Shown piece by piece: positions 40,701-50,200 of a stretch of 64,000 nucleotides of DNA. The DNA lies in assembly GCA_022539475.1 (NCBI GenBank), contig VCMS01000025.1, forward strand, positions 728,111 to 792,110. The letters are read 5' to 3'. The notes under the pieces were generated by a model, which was given only the letters and a program-made list of their open reading frames with translations, was not told the DNA's origin and did no database searches. This DNA is from Gracilaria domingensis. Its lineage: Eukaryota > Rhodophyta > Florideophyceae > Gracilariales > Gracilariaceae. Within the stretch, counting starts at the first letter, position 1. Each line of letters opens with the position of its first letter. A program made the position numbers and the translations under genes.

Positions 40701-41591
40701 ATGCCCGCCGCCGCGTTTGCTGCGCCGCGGCCGCTGCCCCTCCTTCGCCCCGCCTGCGCGCCGCTCCCGCCGGCCAGCGCCACCTGTCCGCAAATCGAGT
40801 GCGCGAAGAAGCGCTCCAATCGACGAAGAAAGCGTCCGGAACGTCCGTTTCCGAAGCCGTCTTCGCCAACCTCGCTCCCGGACGACACTGACACTGAAGC
40901 AACCCTCGCATCAGGCGCCTCCGGCGCCTCCGTTGCGCCAGAACCCGCCGGCGATGACACCGTGGCGCGCGCTGACGGCGCCGAGCCGCTGCCCGTGGCA
41001 GATGAGGCGCGATTGCAGTTGCCGGATTTGGGCGCCACGTCGCGGCGGCGGAGAAGAAAGCCCGTGCAGAAGCCGGTCGAGCAGCCCGTGAAAGAGCGGG
41101 AGGTGCTGGCCACGGACGCCGTGCAGCGACTTGCGGCCGCGTATCGCGCGGGCGGGAAGGAGGCGCAAAAGGTCATTGACGAGCTGGAGAAGGACCCGGA
41201 CTACTTTCTTCAGACGGGCAACGCAAAGGGCGAGTATGATTTTGCCAGCGCTTTGATCGGTACTGGCAAGCCGAACAAGCAGGGCATTTATGTGCAGCCG
41301 TACCTGCAAAGTGGTCACGTCTTGTTGCTGGGCATTGTCTTGTTGATTGCGTTTGTCTATTATCCGGGCTTCCCGCTTACAGAGGCGAGTGATCAGACGC
41401 GCGATTTGTTGAAGAAGGGACTTGCGATTGTTTCCATTGCAAATTCGGTTTTGGCTGTGTATGCGTATCGTGCCGCCAAGTTGAGGGCTCAGCCTCCGTT
41501 CTTCTGGGCGGTCAAGACTGTCTTTCTTGGTAATCTTGCGTTTAATGAGCTCAAAACGAATGCTCCGCTTGTAAACGACAGCGATAAGTAA
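40701..41591 (+). CDS. Plastid-targeted three-helix membrane protein, function unknown
   Basis: 296 residues. The first 130 residues are a Pro/Ala/Arg/Ser-rich, disordered, transit-peptide-like region. The conserved-looking part starts near residue 145 (a KxxxDELEKDPDYFLQTGNAKGEYDFASALIGTG region) and is followed by three membrane segments (GHVLLLGIVLLIAFVYYPGF, LAIVSIANSVLAVYAYRAA, FFWAVKTVFLGNLAFNEL). I believe similar proteins occur in other photosynthetic eukaryotes, but cannot name one. The product probably sits in the thylakoid or envelope membrane. An earlier start is unlikely because the frame upstream lies in the shared promoter. Confidence 0.75.
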   Translation: MPAAAFAAPRPLPLLRPACAPLPPASATCPQIECAKKRSNRRRKRPERPFPKPSSPTSLPDDTDTEATLASGASGASVAPEPAGDDTVARADGAEPLPVADEARLQLPDLGATSRRRRRKPVQKPVEQPVKEREVLATDAVQRLAAAYRAGGKEAQKVIDELEKDPDYFLQTGNAKGEYDFASALIGTGKPNKQGIYVQPYLQSGHVLLLGIVLLIAFVYYPGFPLTEASDQTRDLLKKGLAIVSIANSVLAVYAYRAAKLRAQPPFFWAVKTVFLGNLAFNELKTNAPLVNDSDK

Positions 41592-43647
41592 CCATTCCTA
41601 TCATCACAACCCCGACTATCAGATACGGCTCTCTCACTGAAGTCAGTTGAATGCGAAACGACGCTCGAACGCGCTGAGTTCTATTCTGTGGCTCTTCTTG
41701 CATTCTGCCTGTCCTTGTATTCTTTCATGTTTCATGATGTTCTGCTGGTTGACCACTATGCATGTAGCGAGGGGAATAGAACTGGCTAGACAATGCCCGC
41801 ATAGACTGTTGGCCTTTTTGACGAGAGAGATCTCTGTCTGCGTTAATGAAGAAGAAGAGGAGAGGGCAACAAGGCTACCTTTGGTCAAGGGCAATCAAAT
41901 GTCGATACGGAATGCTTTCTGTGTGGTCAATGGATGAATGACGATTGAAAATAGAAAAAGTTGAAGTTATTTGAAGTTAGTTGCGGAAGACGCATTAATA
42001 TCCCCGTGGCTGTAGGGCGGAGATGCCAGGCCATCCTTTGGTCGGGATTCGAACCTGTTCTGATTCTCTTTTGCGTTGTGGAGCTTGTCCACTAAGCCAT
42101 TTCATCTTCTTCAGGTGCGGGTCGGGAAGTCTCGCTCAGTCGAGTTGCATTTAAAGCTGAAACTGTGGAAGTCATGTGATGAGGCTACGTGACACGAAAT
42201 ATTGAAGTAACGTATTGAACAGAACAGAACTAACTGAAAACAGCGGTGCTGCAGAGAATTAACAGACATTCATCGACGTCAAAAGAGGTTCATATTGTTA
42301 TTCCCCTTTGCATTCATTGGCAAGCCGTTCATCTTTGAACGGCTCTTCTTCAAGAAAACTCTGATAGAGAATATCAGTTTTGTACTTTTCATACCTTCAA
42401 TGCTGGCCTCGGTACAGGGCTGTTTGTGTAGATCGAAGTCTGGGACCGCACAGGGTCCGATCGTGTGTGGAAGAGTTTGCTTTGCTTTGCTTTATACCAA
42501 GTTGAAATACATCTCTCCGACTAGAATTGAGAAACTCAATGGCCTTCCAATGACCACTACTTTGTCATTTGTTGTTTAGTTGTTTGTTTTTCATGCCAAG
42601 ACATTGGGCGAGTTGATGGAAAGCAGTGAATGGCGGTTGATACCAGCACGAAACATTCTTCAGGCTATCACACATGTTTGGGTATAGTGGCCTAGTCGCC
42701 ATCGTTTTTGCGAGGGTCTTTCGCAGAGTCTACTCGTGTATGTATTCATGTGCTGGCAAGAGATTTGGGACGAGCAGTTGTACTCAACCATATCAGCAGT
42801 GTGAAAACTTCTACAATGATGCACGGGTGGCGTTCAGTGGCTTGCTTGTATCTGCGCTCACTGAGGTGCTCCAACGTGCGCTTTCGAGGACACAGCCGTT
42901 CAGTCACATGGACAAATCGACATTGTTTTTTGGATGGAACCGACAAGTTGTTGTTGATTGTTGAAGCGCGTCGTGCGGATCATGATGATAATGGTAAAAC
43001 TAATGATGATGATCATGACATTCATGAGCAGAGATGCGTTATCGAATTGGGATAATTGATCACATTGGGCACTTCGACAGTCAACAAGATAAAGCTAGGC
43101 TTTACCATTCCCGGAATTATGTTTCGTCCAGAAAAGTGTCAGCGTGGCGCAAAGGTATGGAACGTTTCCAGCTGATCATTTTTTTTTCATCAAGGCATGA
43201 AGGTGAAACAATCGTGTCAGATGTGCAAAGACAAAACGCGATATGTGTTTTCAGGAGTTATGCTTGCTCCGTGATATGGGATTGCGTATGTCTCAAAACG
43301 AGTAGGGGCGCGCTCAAATTCGTGATTCATGTGTTGCCAAAATGCGACGTTTAACCATCTGGAACTTCCAATAAGTGCCTCCAGATTGGCGCAAGCAGAC
43401 AAAGTGAAATCGAAACAGATCAAAATGGGCATGAGCATCGAGGAAAGATCCGCGACTGGGACAAGGTGCGTGATTCACGAAAACAAGCAATAGAAGGCGC
43501 AATGAATGGAATATGTACTAGCTAGCTGTGACGTGTGGGCGCGTCGAAGCAAAGCGTCAAGCTTTACTGATATATATGGGTACTCTTAAAGAGTATTTAT
43601 GTTCACGATGGATACAAGGCTGCACGTGTTTTCCAAAAATGAGATAA
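41592..43647. other. Intergenic, one tRNA-like locus
   Basis: Short frames (42295-42579, 42674-42964) show no family resemblance or coding bias I trust. Apart from the tRNA-like sequence near 42070, nothing was identified. Confidence 0.45.
42035..42107 (-). tRNA. tRNA-like sequence, probably a pseudogene
   Basis: On the minus strand a perfect A-box (TGGCTTAGTGG, 42089-42099) and a perfect B-box (GGTTCGAATCC, 42044-42054) lie 34 bases apart, the spacing of an intronless tRNA. The D-stem (GCTT/AAGC) pairs, but the acceptor, anticodon and T stems mostly do not, so I cannot assign an anticodon. It is probably a degenerate tRNA or tRNA-derived SINE head. Confidence 0.4.
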
Positions 43648-44472
43648 TCAACAAGCCTTCTTCGCATCCCCATCGGCGGAAGAATCGGCGGCGGCGGAAG
43701 GCGACTGCGTGTGCTCCGCGCTGGTCTTCAACTTGCGCTTGTTGTAGCTCCTGACGTAAAAGTCGCAGAAGAGCTTGAAAAAGCTCAAGCCCACAGCCTG
43801 CCCAAAGAACCAGCCCCTCATACTGCCGGAGCAGCCCGTGGCAGAAAAGTAGAGGAATGGATACGGCCATGTGGCCGTGAGGTCAATGATGAACTGCACA
43901 ATCTGTGCCTGCGTGATGTACTTTTTCCACCACACCTTGACGCCCATGGCTGCCATGGCGTAGTAGTAATACATGGCGACGTGAACGGAGGAATTGGCGA
44001 CCACGAGAATCCACTGCAGCACCATGTTGGTGGACATGTACACATAGAACAGCGGCAGCACAACGCAGTGGTGGTAGACGTGCAGAAAGTTGAGCGGTCG
44101 TTTCTTCAAGACCATGATGACGGTGTCGAGCAGCTCGTAAAACTTGGACAGGTAGAAGATATACATCCACCAGCCCATCCGGCCGCGCATCGCGTGGCCG
44201 GACAGGTCGCACAGCACCTCGCGGGCGGGGCGCGCGGCGGTGAAGCACGTCTTGAGCACCTCGAACAGCACGCCGATGGCCATGGCGACGGACAGCACGC
44301 ACAGCAGCACGTTGTGCACGACGGTGGGCAGCCGGAGCGCGACGGGCGCGCGCGAGCGCATGAACTTCTGCAGCGCGAAGATGAGCGCCAAGTAGCACAC
44401 GATGGCGACGACGGGGTAGCGCACGGCCGAAAACGGCGCGCTGCGCCACTCGAAGCTGGTGGGCAGGTGCAT
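43648..44472 (-). CDS. ELO-family very-long-chain fatty acid elongase
   Basis: 274 residues from the ATG at 44472; an Arg/Ala-rich in-frame extension to 44601 is less likely. It condenses malonyl-CoA with a fatty acyl-CoA in the ER, the first step of two-carbon elongation. Family motifs: KFYELLDTVIMVLKK, the catalytic HVYHH box (131-135), MYYYYAM, and TQAQIVQF. About six to seven hydrophobic segments. The C-terminus ends DAKKAC, a lysine-containing tail that may serve ER retention. In red algae such enzymes feed C20 polyunsaturated fatty acid synthesis, but substrate preference cannot be read here. Confidence 0.93.
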   Translation of the reverse strand: MHLPTSFEWRSAPFSAVRYPVVAIVCYLALIFALQKFMRSRAPVALRLPTVVHNVLLCVLSVAMAIGVLFEVLKTCFTAARPAREVLCDLSGHAMRGRMGWWMYIFYLSKFYELLDTVIMVLKKRPLNFLHVYHHCVVLPLFYVYMSTNMVLQWILVVANSSVHVAMYYYYAMAAMGVKVWWKKYITQAQIVQFIIDLTATWPYPFLYFSATGCSGSMRGWFFGQAVGLSFFKLFCDFYVRSYNKRKLKTSAEHTQSPSAAADSSADGDAKKAC

Positions 44473-44738
44473 GGCGCGCAGGCGAGGGACGCGATCGGCA
44501 GCTCTCGGCGGCTCGCGGCGGCTCGCGGCGGAGCTGTCGGCGGACGCGCGGCGGGCGGGCGCGCGGCGCACGTCGACGGCGACGATCGAATAGACGCGCA
44601 CGGCGCCGATGGCAAACGAGCGGCACGCGTGCGCGCACGGCGCGCGCGAACATGAGCCATAACGGCGCGCGCTGTGGCGCGCGCGGCGCCTGTGGACAGC
44701 GCCGACAGGCGGCGGCGCGCTGTCAGCCGCGGCGCGGC
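44473..44738. promoter_or_regulatory. Very GC-rich spacer upstream of ELO gene
   Basis: 266 bp of alternating GC (many GCGCGC words) between the ABC-F stop and the ELO start, both genes on the minus strand. It must hold the ABC-F 3' end and the ELO promoter. No TATA box was seen. Confidence 0.4.
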
Positions 44739-47021
44739 TTACTGCGCGCGCTCGGCGAGCGCCAGCCAGCGCTCGGTGCGGCGCTCGATGGCGGCGGCCA
44801 CGTCGGCCAGCTCGGCGCTGCGCCGCGCCAGCGCCTCGTAGCCGGCGCCGCGCAGCGCGCCCACGGCGTCCGCCAGCTGCGCGTGGCGCTCGTGCAGCCG
44901 CTCGATCTCGCCCTCCAGCGCGTCGAGCTCGCGCTTCTCCTTGTAGCTCAGCCGCGCCTTCTCGCGCGGCGGCGGCGGCCGCCGCTGCGCCTCCGCGCCG
45001 GCCGCCTGCCGCCGCGCCTGCTTCTCGGCCTGCCGCTCGGCCTGCCGCAGCTGCCGCTCCGCCTCCAGGTAGTCGCTGAACTTGCCCTCCACCACCGCCG
45101 CCTGCCCGTCGCCCTCGAACACCAGCAGGTGGTCCACCAGCCGGTCCAGCATGAAGCGGTCGTGCGAGCAGAGCACCAGCACGCCGCCGTACTCCGCCAG
45201 CAGCTCCTCCAGCATCGTCAGCGTGTTGAGGTCCAGGTCGTTCGACACCTCGTCCAGCAGCATGAAGTTGGCGTTCTGCAGCAGCAGCGCAATCAGCTGC
45301 AGCCGCCGCTTCTCCCCGCCCGACAGCGAGTGCACAAAGTTGAAGTGCTTGTCGCGCCCAAACCCAAAGTGCTCCAGCAGCGTCGTCGGCTGCATTCGCG
45401 CCAGCGCGTTCGAGTTGCGCTCCGTTCGTTTGGACGTGCGCACCGTCACGCTGTAGCTCAGCTGCTCGATCTCGTCCGCCAGCCGCTGCTCCGCGTCCTC
45501 AGCGCGCGCCGCCGCTCTGCTGGAGCGACGCCCGTCCGAACTCGCGTCCGCGTCGCCGTACTCCGCGAGCAGTTCCCTCACATAGTCCACCACGCGCACC
45601 TGAGTCAAGTCGCCGCCTTTCATCGCCAGTCTCGACGCCTCTGACAGCCGTTGAAAAACGTCCCCGCCCTCCTGGTCAAAGTGTCCAAACTTGACCGTTT
45701 CCCCCACATGAATCTCCCCGCTCTCCGGCGCGATCTTTCCCAGCAGCATCTCAATGAACGAGCTCTTCCCCACCCCATTGCCGCCCACAATGCCCATGCG
45801 CTCGCCGCGTTCAAACCGGTAGCTGAAGTCCTTCAATATCAGTGTATCCCCACGTTTTAGGCTTACGTTTTCGACGTGCACAACATCTGAGCCCAGTCTG
45901 GAGGTGGTCGTTCGCAAGTCCTTCACAGCCGCTGTTGCCAGCCGATTCTTCCGCACTTTCAGTTGCTCCTGCATTTTCAACACGTCCGCGATTCGCGCCT
46001 TAGACTTCGAACCCCGCGCCTTCGGTTGTCGTTTCATCCACTCCAACTCCTTTCTATACGCCTTTGCCAAATCGGACACCAACTTCTCCTCACGCTCCAA
46101 CGAACTGGACTTTTGTTCAAGGAAGGCGTCGTAGCCAGCGCCATATCTAAAAAGCTTCCCCTCCAATTCCCAGATACCCGAAACACAAACGCGATCCACA
46201 AACCACCTGTCATGCGAAATGGCCAGCACGGTCACACTCGGATCTGCCAACACCTCTTCCACGAACTGCACAGCGTCAATAGAAAGGTGATTAGTAACCT
46301 CATCCAACAGCAACACGTCCGGCTTCGCTACCAACGCAGCCGCAATCGCAATGCGTCGTTTCTGCCCTCCCGACAATTTGGAAAGCGGAACGTCAAGCGG
46401 AACCTGCAGTCTAGAAAGCGCAGCATTCATATAACTGTCCATCTCCCAAGCGCCAGAAGTTTCATCCATATGAGCAGTAGCATCAGCCAGCAATTGCAAA
46501 CAGTCATCACCCAATTCGTTTTGTACGCGTGCTGTAACCGATGCATACCGCAACGCAGCTCGGACTGCTTCGTTATTTGTGTAGCGTGAAGCAAGCACCA
46601 TAACTGCCTCAAGTACATTTTCAGCCTCAACTTGAGGCAAGTCCTGGCTGACGTACGCAATACTGGCGCCGCGACGAAGCGTTACGCTGCCTTCATCTGG
46701 CGGTGTTACGCCAGCGAGTATGGACAGCAGCGTAGATTTTCCCACGCCACTACGACCTAGCAGCGCCAACTTGGCACCGGCAGGGACGTCGATGGAGAGA
46801 TTGCTGAACTGAGAGGTACGGCCATCATGTGACTTGCTCAGGTTGGTCGCCCATAGAATGCGCTCCGCTTGCATTGTAGGGAGACGACGACGCGCACATG
46901 TTCGAATGGGACGAACATGGTTTGGATAAAGACATGGCGGGGAGAGAAAGGCGGAGATTGGGAAGAGTACCGTTAGTGGCGACAGCAGCGACAATGCGGG
47001 CGCCATGTTGGTGTGGCTCAC
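44739..47021 (-). CDS. ABC-F ATPase, Uup-like, probably plastid
   Basis: 760 residues (or 711 from the inner ATG at 46874). Two soluble ABC modules and no membrane span. Domain 1: Walker A GRSGVGKST (89-97), signature LSGGQKRRI, Walker B LLLDEV; its usual DEPTNHLD reads DEVTNHLS. Domain 2: Walker A GGNGVGKSS (about residue 410), signature LSGGEKRRL, DEVSNDLD. The C-terminus (about 650-760) is Arg/Glu/Ala-rich coiled coil, as in bacterial Uup. ABC-F proteins act on ribosomes rather than as transporters. The first 49 residues look like a transit peptide (hydrophobic, Pro/Arg/Ser-rich), which suggests a plastid copy of cyanobacterial descent. A copia element lies 115 bp upstream. Confidence 0.92.
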   Translation of the reverse strand: MSHTNMAPALSLLSPLTVLFPISAFLSPPCLYPNHVRPIRTCARRRLPTMQAERILWATNLSKSHDGRTSQFSNLSIDVPAGAKLALLGRSGVGKSTLLSILAGVTPPDEGSVTLRRGASIAYVSQDLPQVEAENVLEAVMVLASRYTNNEAVRAALRYASVTARVQNELGDDCLQLLADATAHMDETSGAWEMDSYMNAALSRLQVPLDVPLSKLSGGQKRRIAIAAALVAKPDVLLLDEVTNHLSIDAVQFVEEVLADPSVTVLAISHDRWFVDRVCVSGIWELEGKLFRYGAGYDAFLEQKSSSLEREEKLVSDLAKAYRKELEWMKRQPKARGSKSKARIADVLKMQEQLKVRKNRLATAAVKDLRTTTSRLGSDVVHVENVSLKRGDTLILKDFSYRFERGERMGIVGGNGVGKSSFIEMLLGKIAPESGEIHVGETVKFGHFDQEGGDVFQRLSEASRLAMKGGDLTQVRVVDYVRELLAEYGDADASSDGRRSSRAAARAEDAEQRLADEIEQLSYSVTVRTSKRTERNSNALARMQPTTLLEHFGFGRDKHFNFVHSLSGGEKRRLQLIALLLQNANFMLLDEVSNDLDLNTLTMLEELLAEYGGVLVLCSHDRFMLDRLVDHLLVFEGDGQAAVVEGKFSDYLEAERQLRQAERQAEKQARRQAAGAEAQRRPPPPREKARLSYKEKRELDALEGEIERLHERHAQLADAVGALRGAGYEALARRSAELADVAAAIERRTERWLALAERAQ

Positions 47022-47140
47022 GCGGGGAGGTATTTGCGAAGATGCTCTCGGTGATCTGTGTGTGTAGCTTCAACCTCGTTTGACGATTCAAGCAAGGCAG
47101 AAGTACTTTTTGTGCTTTTGGTACTTTTTGTGTTGCATTT

Positions 47141-47238
47141 TGTTATCACGCCATCGAGTGGCCACGTAGCAACCCCTAATAAAGGGCTTGCCCGCCGGCG
47201 ACCGCCGGCAGGGCGGCCATCGATCTTGCCTCTTCTCA
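47141..47238 (+). repeat. Copia 2 5' LTR, internally deleted
   Basis: Identical to the 3' LTR except for the loss of the 75 bp present at 51554-51628, so most of U3 is gone. AATAAA at 47178-47183 may be the poly(A) signal. Confidence 0.95.
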
Positions 47239-47253
47239 GGTTATGGGCACCAG
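47239..47253 (+). other. Primer-binding site, half-tRNA(iMet) type
   Basis: GGTTATGGGCACCAG directly after the LTR is nearly complementary to the anticodon arm of initiator tRNA-Met (GGTTATGGGC exact, then CCAG after one extra base), as in Drosophila copia. The gag-pol ATG at 47243 lies within it. Confidence 0.65.
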
Positions 47254-50200
47254 CGCGCCACAGCGCAACACCTCTACAAGTCAAAGCTCGATCCACGGTC
47301 CGAGCATCGCTCCCGTGTCCACAGAGCATTGCTCCCAATCCACGCCGCTCACTACACGCCAAAAACGCTACCACTACCGCGAAACGCGCACGATCTGGCT
47401 TGATCTTTGGCGTCAAGTACAACAAGAGATTGGTCACTCGCCACACCCGTCAACACTGCCAAGAAAAATGGAATCGAGTTCGATTCCCCACACACAAGGG
47501 TCCCTATCCTACCCTAAGTGGCGATTTACAGAGGAACTCATTGAACTGACAACGGAAAACTACTACCAGTGGTGGCAAAACTTGGAAGATATTCTAACAG
47601 AACACGACTATATTGAGCTCATCAATGACTCATTCACCCCGCAAACAGCGGAAGAACAGAAGGCAATTGCCAGTATACGACGAGTTATCACAAAGAGCAT
47701 CACACAAGACGTCCTTAATATGATTGCCGACCCTACAATCTTTACATGCTCACCATCACAAATTGTTAAGACGATTAAGGACACATTCGACTCTCAAGCC
47801 ACGAAAGACTACTACAGCCTTTCCCTCGAAGCCACGAATCTACGCAGGACAGGCACCATCACGGAGTACATTAATCAACACATTGCCATCCGCCGCAAAC
47901 AAATCGTAGCACAAACGCCAGGAATCTCCGACGAAAGGATGACAGTCACTTTTATCTTACAAGGCCTGGTATCGGACGACAGGTTCTCGCAGAGAGCTAT
48001 TTCCATGATGATCGACAACCCGCCTCGAACCATTCGCGAAACCCAACACCGCCTCGAACAATATGAAAACCTTCTTTCTCAGCAAACTCCAATGGACCTC
48101 TCTGGCACACGACCGTCATCCACACAGCACCGCCCGAGCGGCAGTTCTTATCGGGGAGGGCGCGGTCGTGGTCGCGGACGATATGGAGGATCCAGCGCGC
48201 GAAGTCTTCGCAATGCTATACTCGACCTAACCAAGAAAATCGATGATATCAAACCACCTCGGCCACGCAACACGCGTGGTCGTTCCACCGCGAAGCAGGC
48301 CTCCGCCGCAGACGACGCTATCGCCGCTGAAATCGCTCAGGCCATGAAAGCACTCGAGACCCTTCCCGAAACCGACACTCCAGACCCCCAACAGTGTACG
48401 TACTCACTGGACTCGGGCGCTCACCCGAGCATCGTATCGCACTGCACAGAAGACGAAACTGACCTCGAAACCCCAATTCTGACACACACCGCATCACCCA
48501 CACCCTTACAGACAACGAAGAGGGGCACTCTTCGAATGATCAGTGATTTGGGGGCCTCCGTCAACATCCCCACACTCATCAACCGAAATGTTAATGGAAA
48601 CCTCATTTCCGTCCACTCGATCACGCAAAACCTCGGTCCCGTCATATTTACACCACACAATGCATACATTCTCAGTCGCACCATCCCAATTAAAGTACTT
48701 GGCACCGCTTCCTGGAACAACAACACCTACACACTCAATCTAAGATCCCCTTCCAGCACCGCCAAAACCGTCCACTCCGAAAGCTCCGAAACGCATATTC
48801 CGCTCCACAACTCCAAACCAGAGACCATACCAGCCCCACTACCCCGCAGTCAAAACAACCGCGTCACCTCAACCCCGAAAACCCGTTCCAAGCGCTCATT
48901 CCGTCCGCATCCCATGGCGCTCATCACGACACCTTCCCAAAACGAACAACCATCCGACCCCGAGCTCCACAAATGGCATTTGATATATAACCACGCCCCG
49001 CCCACAAAACTGGCACGACTTGCCTCCCTCAAAATCATTCCCAACCCGCGCCTTCGACATGTTGGCCAACGAACCATCACATGTAGCGGATGCAAGCAAG
49101 GACGCCTCAAACGCCAACCGCACAAGAAAGCCAAACACCAGTACCCCCTCGGGAAAGCACTAACATCCGACATATGCGGCCCCATGCCACACACGTCAAC
49201 ACACCACAACCTCTACTTCATCACATTTCTTGAATTATACAGTCGATACCTGCTTCTCTACTTCAGCCAAAACCGACAAGGTTTGTCCAAAATCCTCGCG
49301 TTCGCCCTACGCTTCTTCAAAAACGCAACAGGTACGTCCCCCACCATATTCCTCTCCGACAACGCGAAAGAGTACTTGAGCAAAACGCTGCGACACGTAC
49401 TTTCCGAACATGGCACAACCCAAGTTACCTCCACCGCTTATACACCGCAACAGAATGGCATTGCAGAGCGTGTCAATCAAACACTCTGCTCCGTTGCGAG
49501 AGCCAACCTCATCCACAGCGGCCTTAGCGATGAGTTCTGGGAAGACGCAATCCGCGACACGGCTTTCAAGTACAACCTGACCCCACACTCAGCCACCGGC
49601 AAAACCCCATACGCAGCCATATTCGGCTCCACGGCCAAACCTCGAGCACTGCATGCCTTTGGCCAGCTCGGCTACGCCTTACTCCCCACCAGTACTCAGT
49701 TACAGTCCAAGCTCGACAGCAGGGGAATACCCTGCCGATACATGTATGGAGTGACTCCCCAGAACATAGTCGTGATGGCACTCGGCACCGGCCAATACAT
49801 ACAAATACCCGCACACAACTTTCATCCTTACTCCCGAACCACAGACCCCGTGGCATCACAGTCCAACGCGTTTAAAAACCACGTGCCGCATCGCACACCA
49901 AACAAAGTAACAAACACCACCCCCGCACCAACGAGCAGAAAGCAGGCCACCAAATACCCGGACGCACGAGCATGGTCACTAGCACACAACACAGAGCTCG
50001 AAAAGCTCGACAAGCTGCAAGCCATAAAATGGCTGCCACAGTCACAGCTCCCAAAACGACTGATCCCATTAACCATGACCTACAAATACAAACGCACACC
50101 AGAAGGAGACATTATCAGTCGCAAGGCCCGATGCTCCGTACGCGGAGATAGAATGATACCGTACAAGGACTTCAATCCAGAAGAAACAGCTGCACACCTC

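Noticed and set aside
43711-44655. 314-codon plus-strand frame
   Set aside because: Shadow of the ELO elongase, whose motifs are on the minus strand; His/Gly/Val-rich as expected for antisense of GC-rich codons.
44652-45644. 330-codon plus-strand frame
   Set aside because: Shadow of the ABC-F C-terminus, rich in Arg/Gln/Leu repeats.
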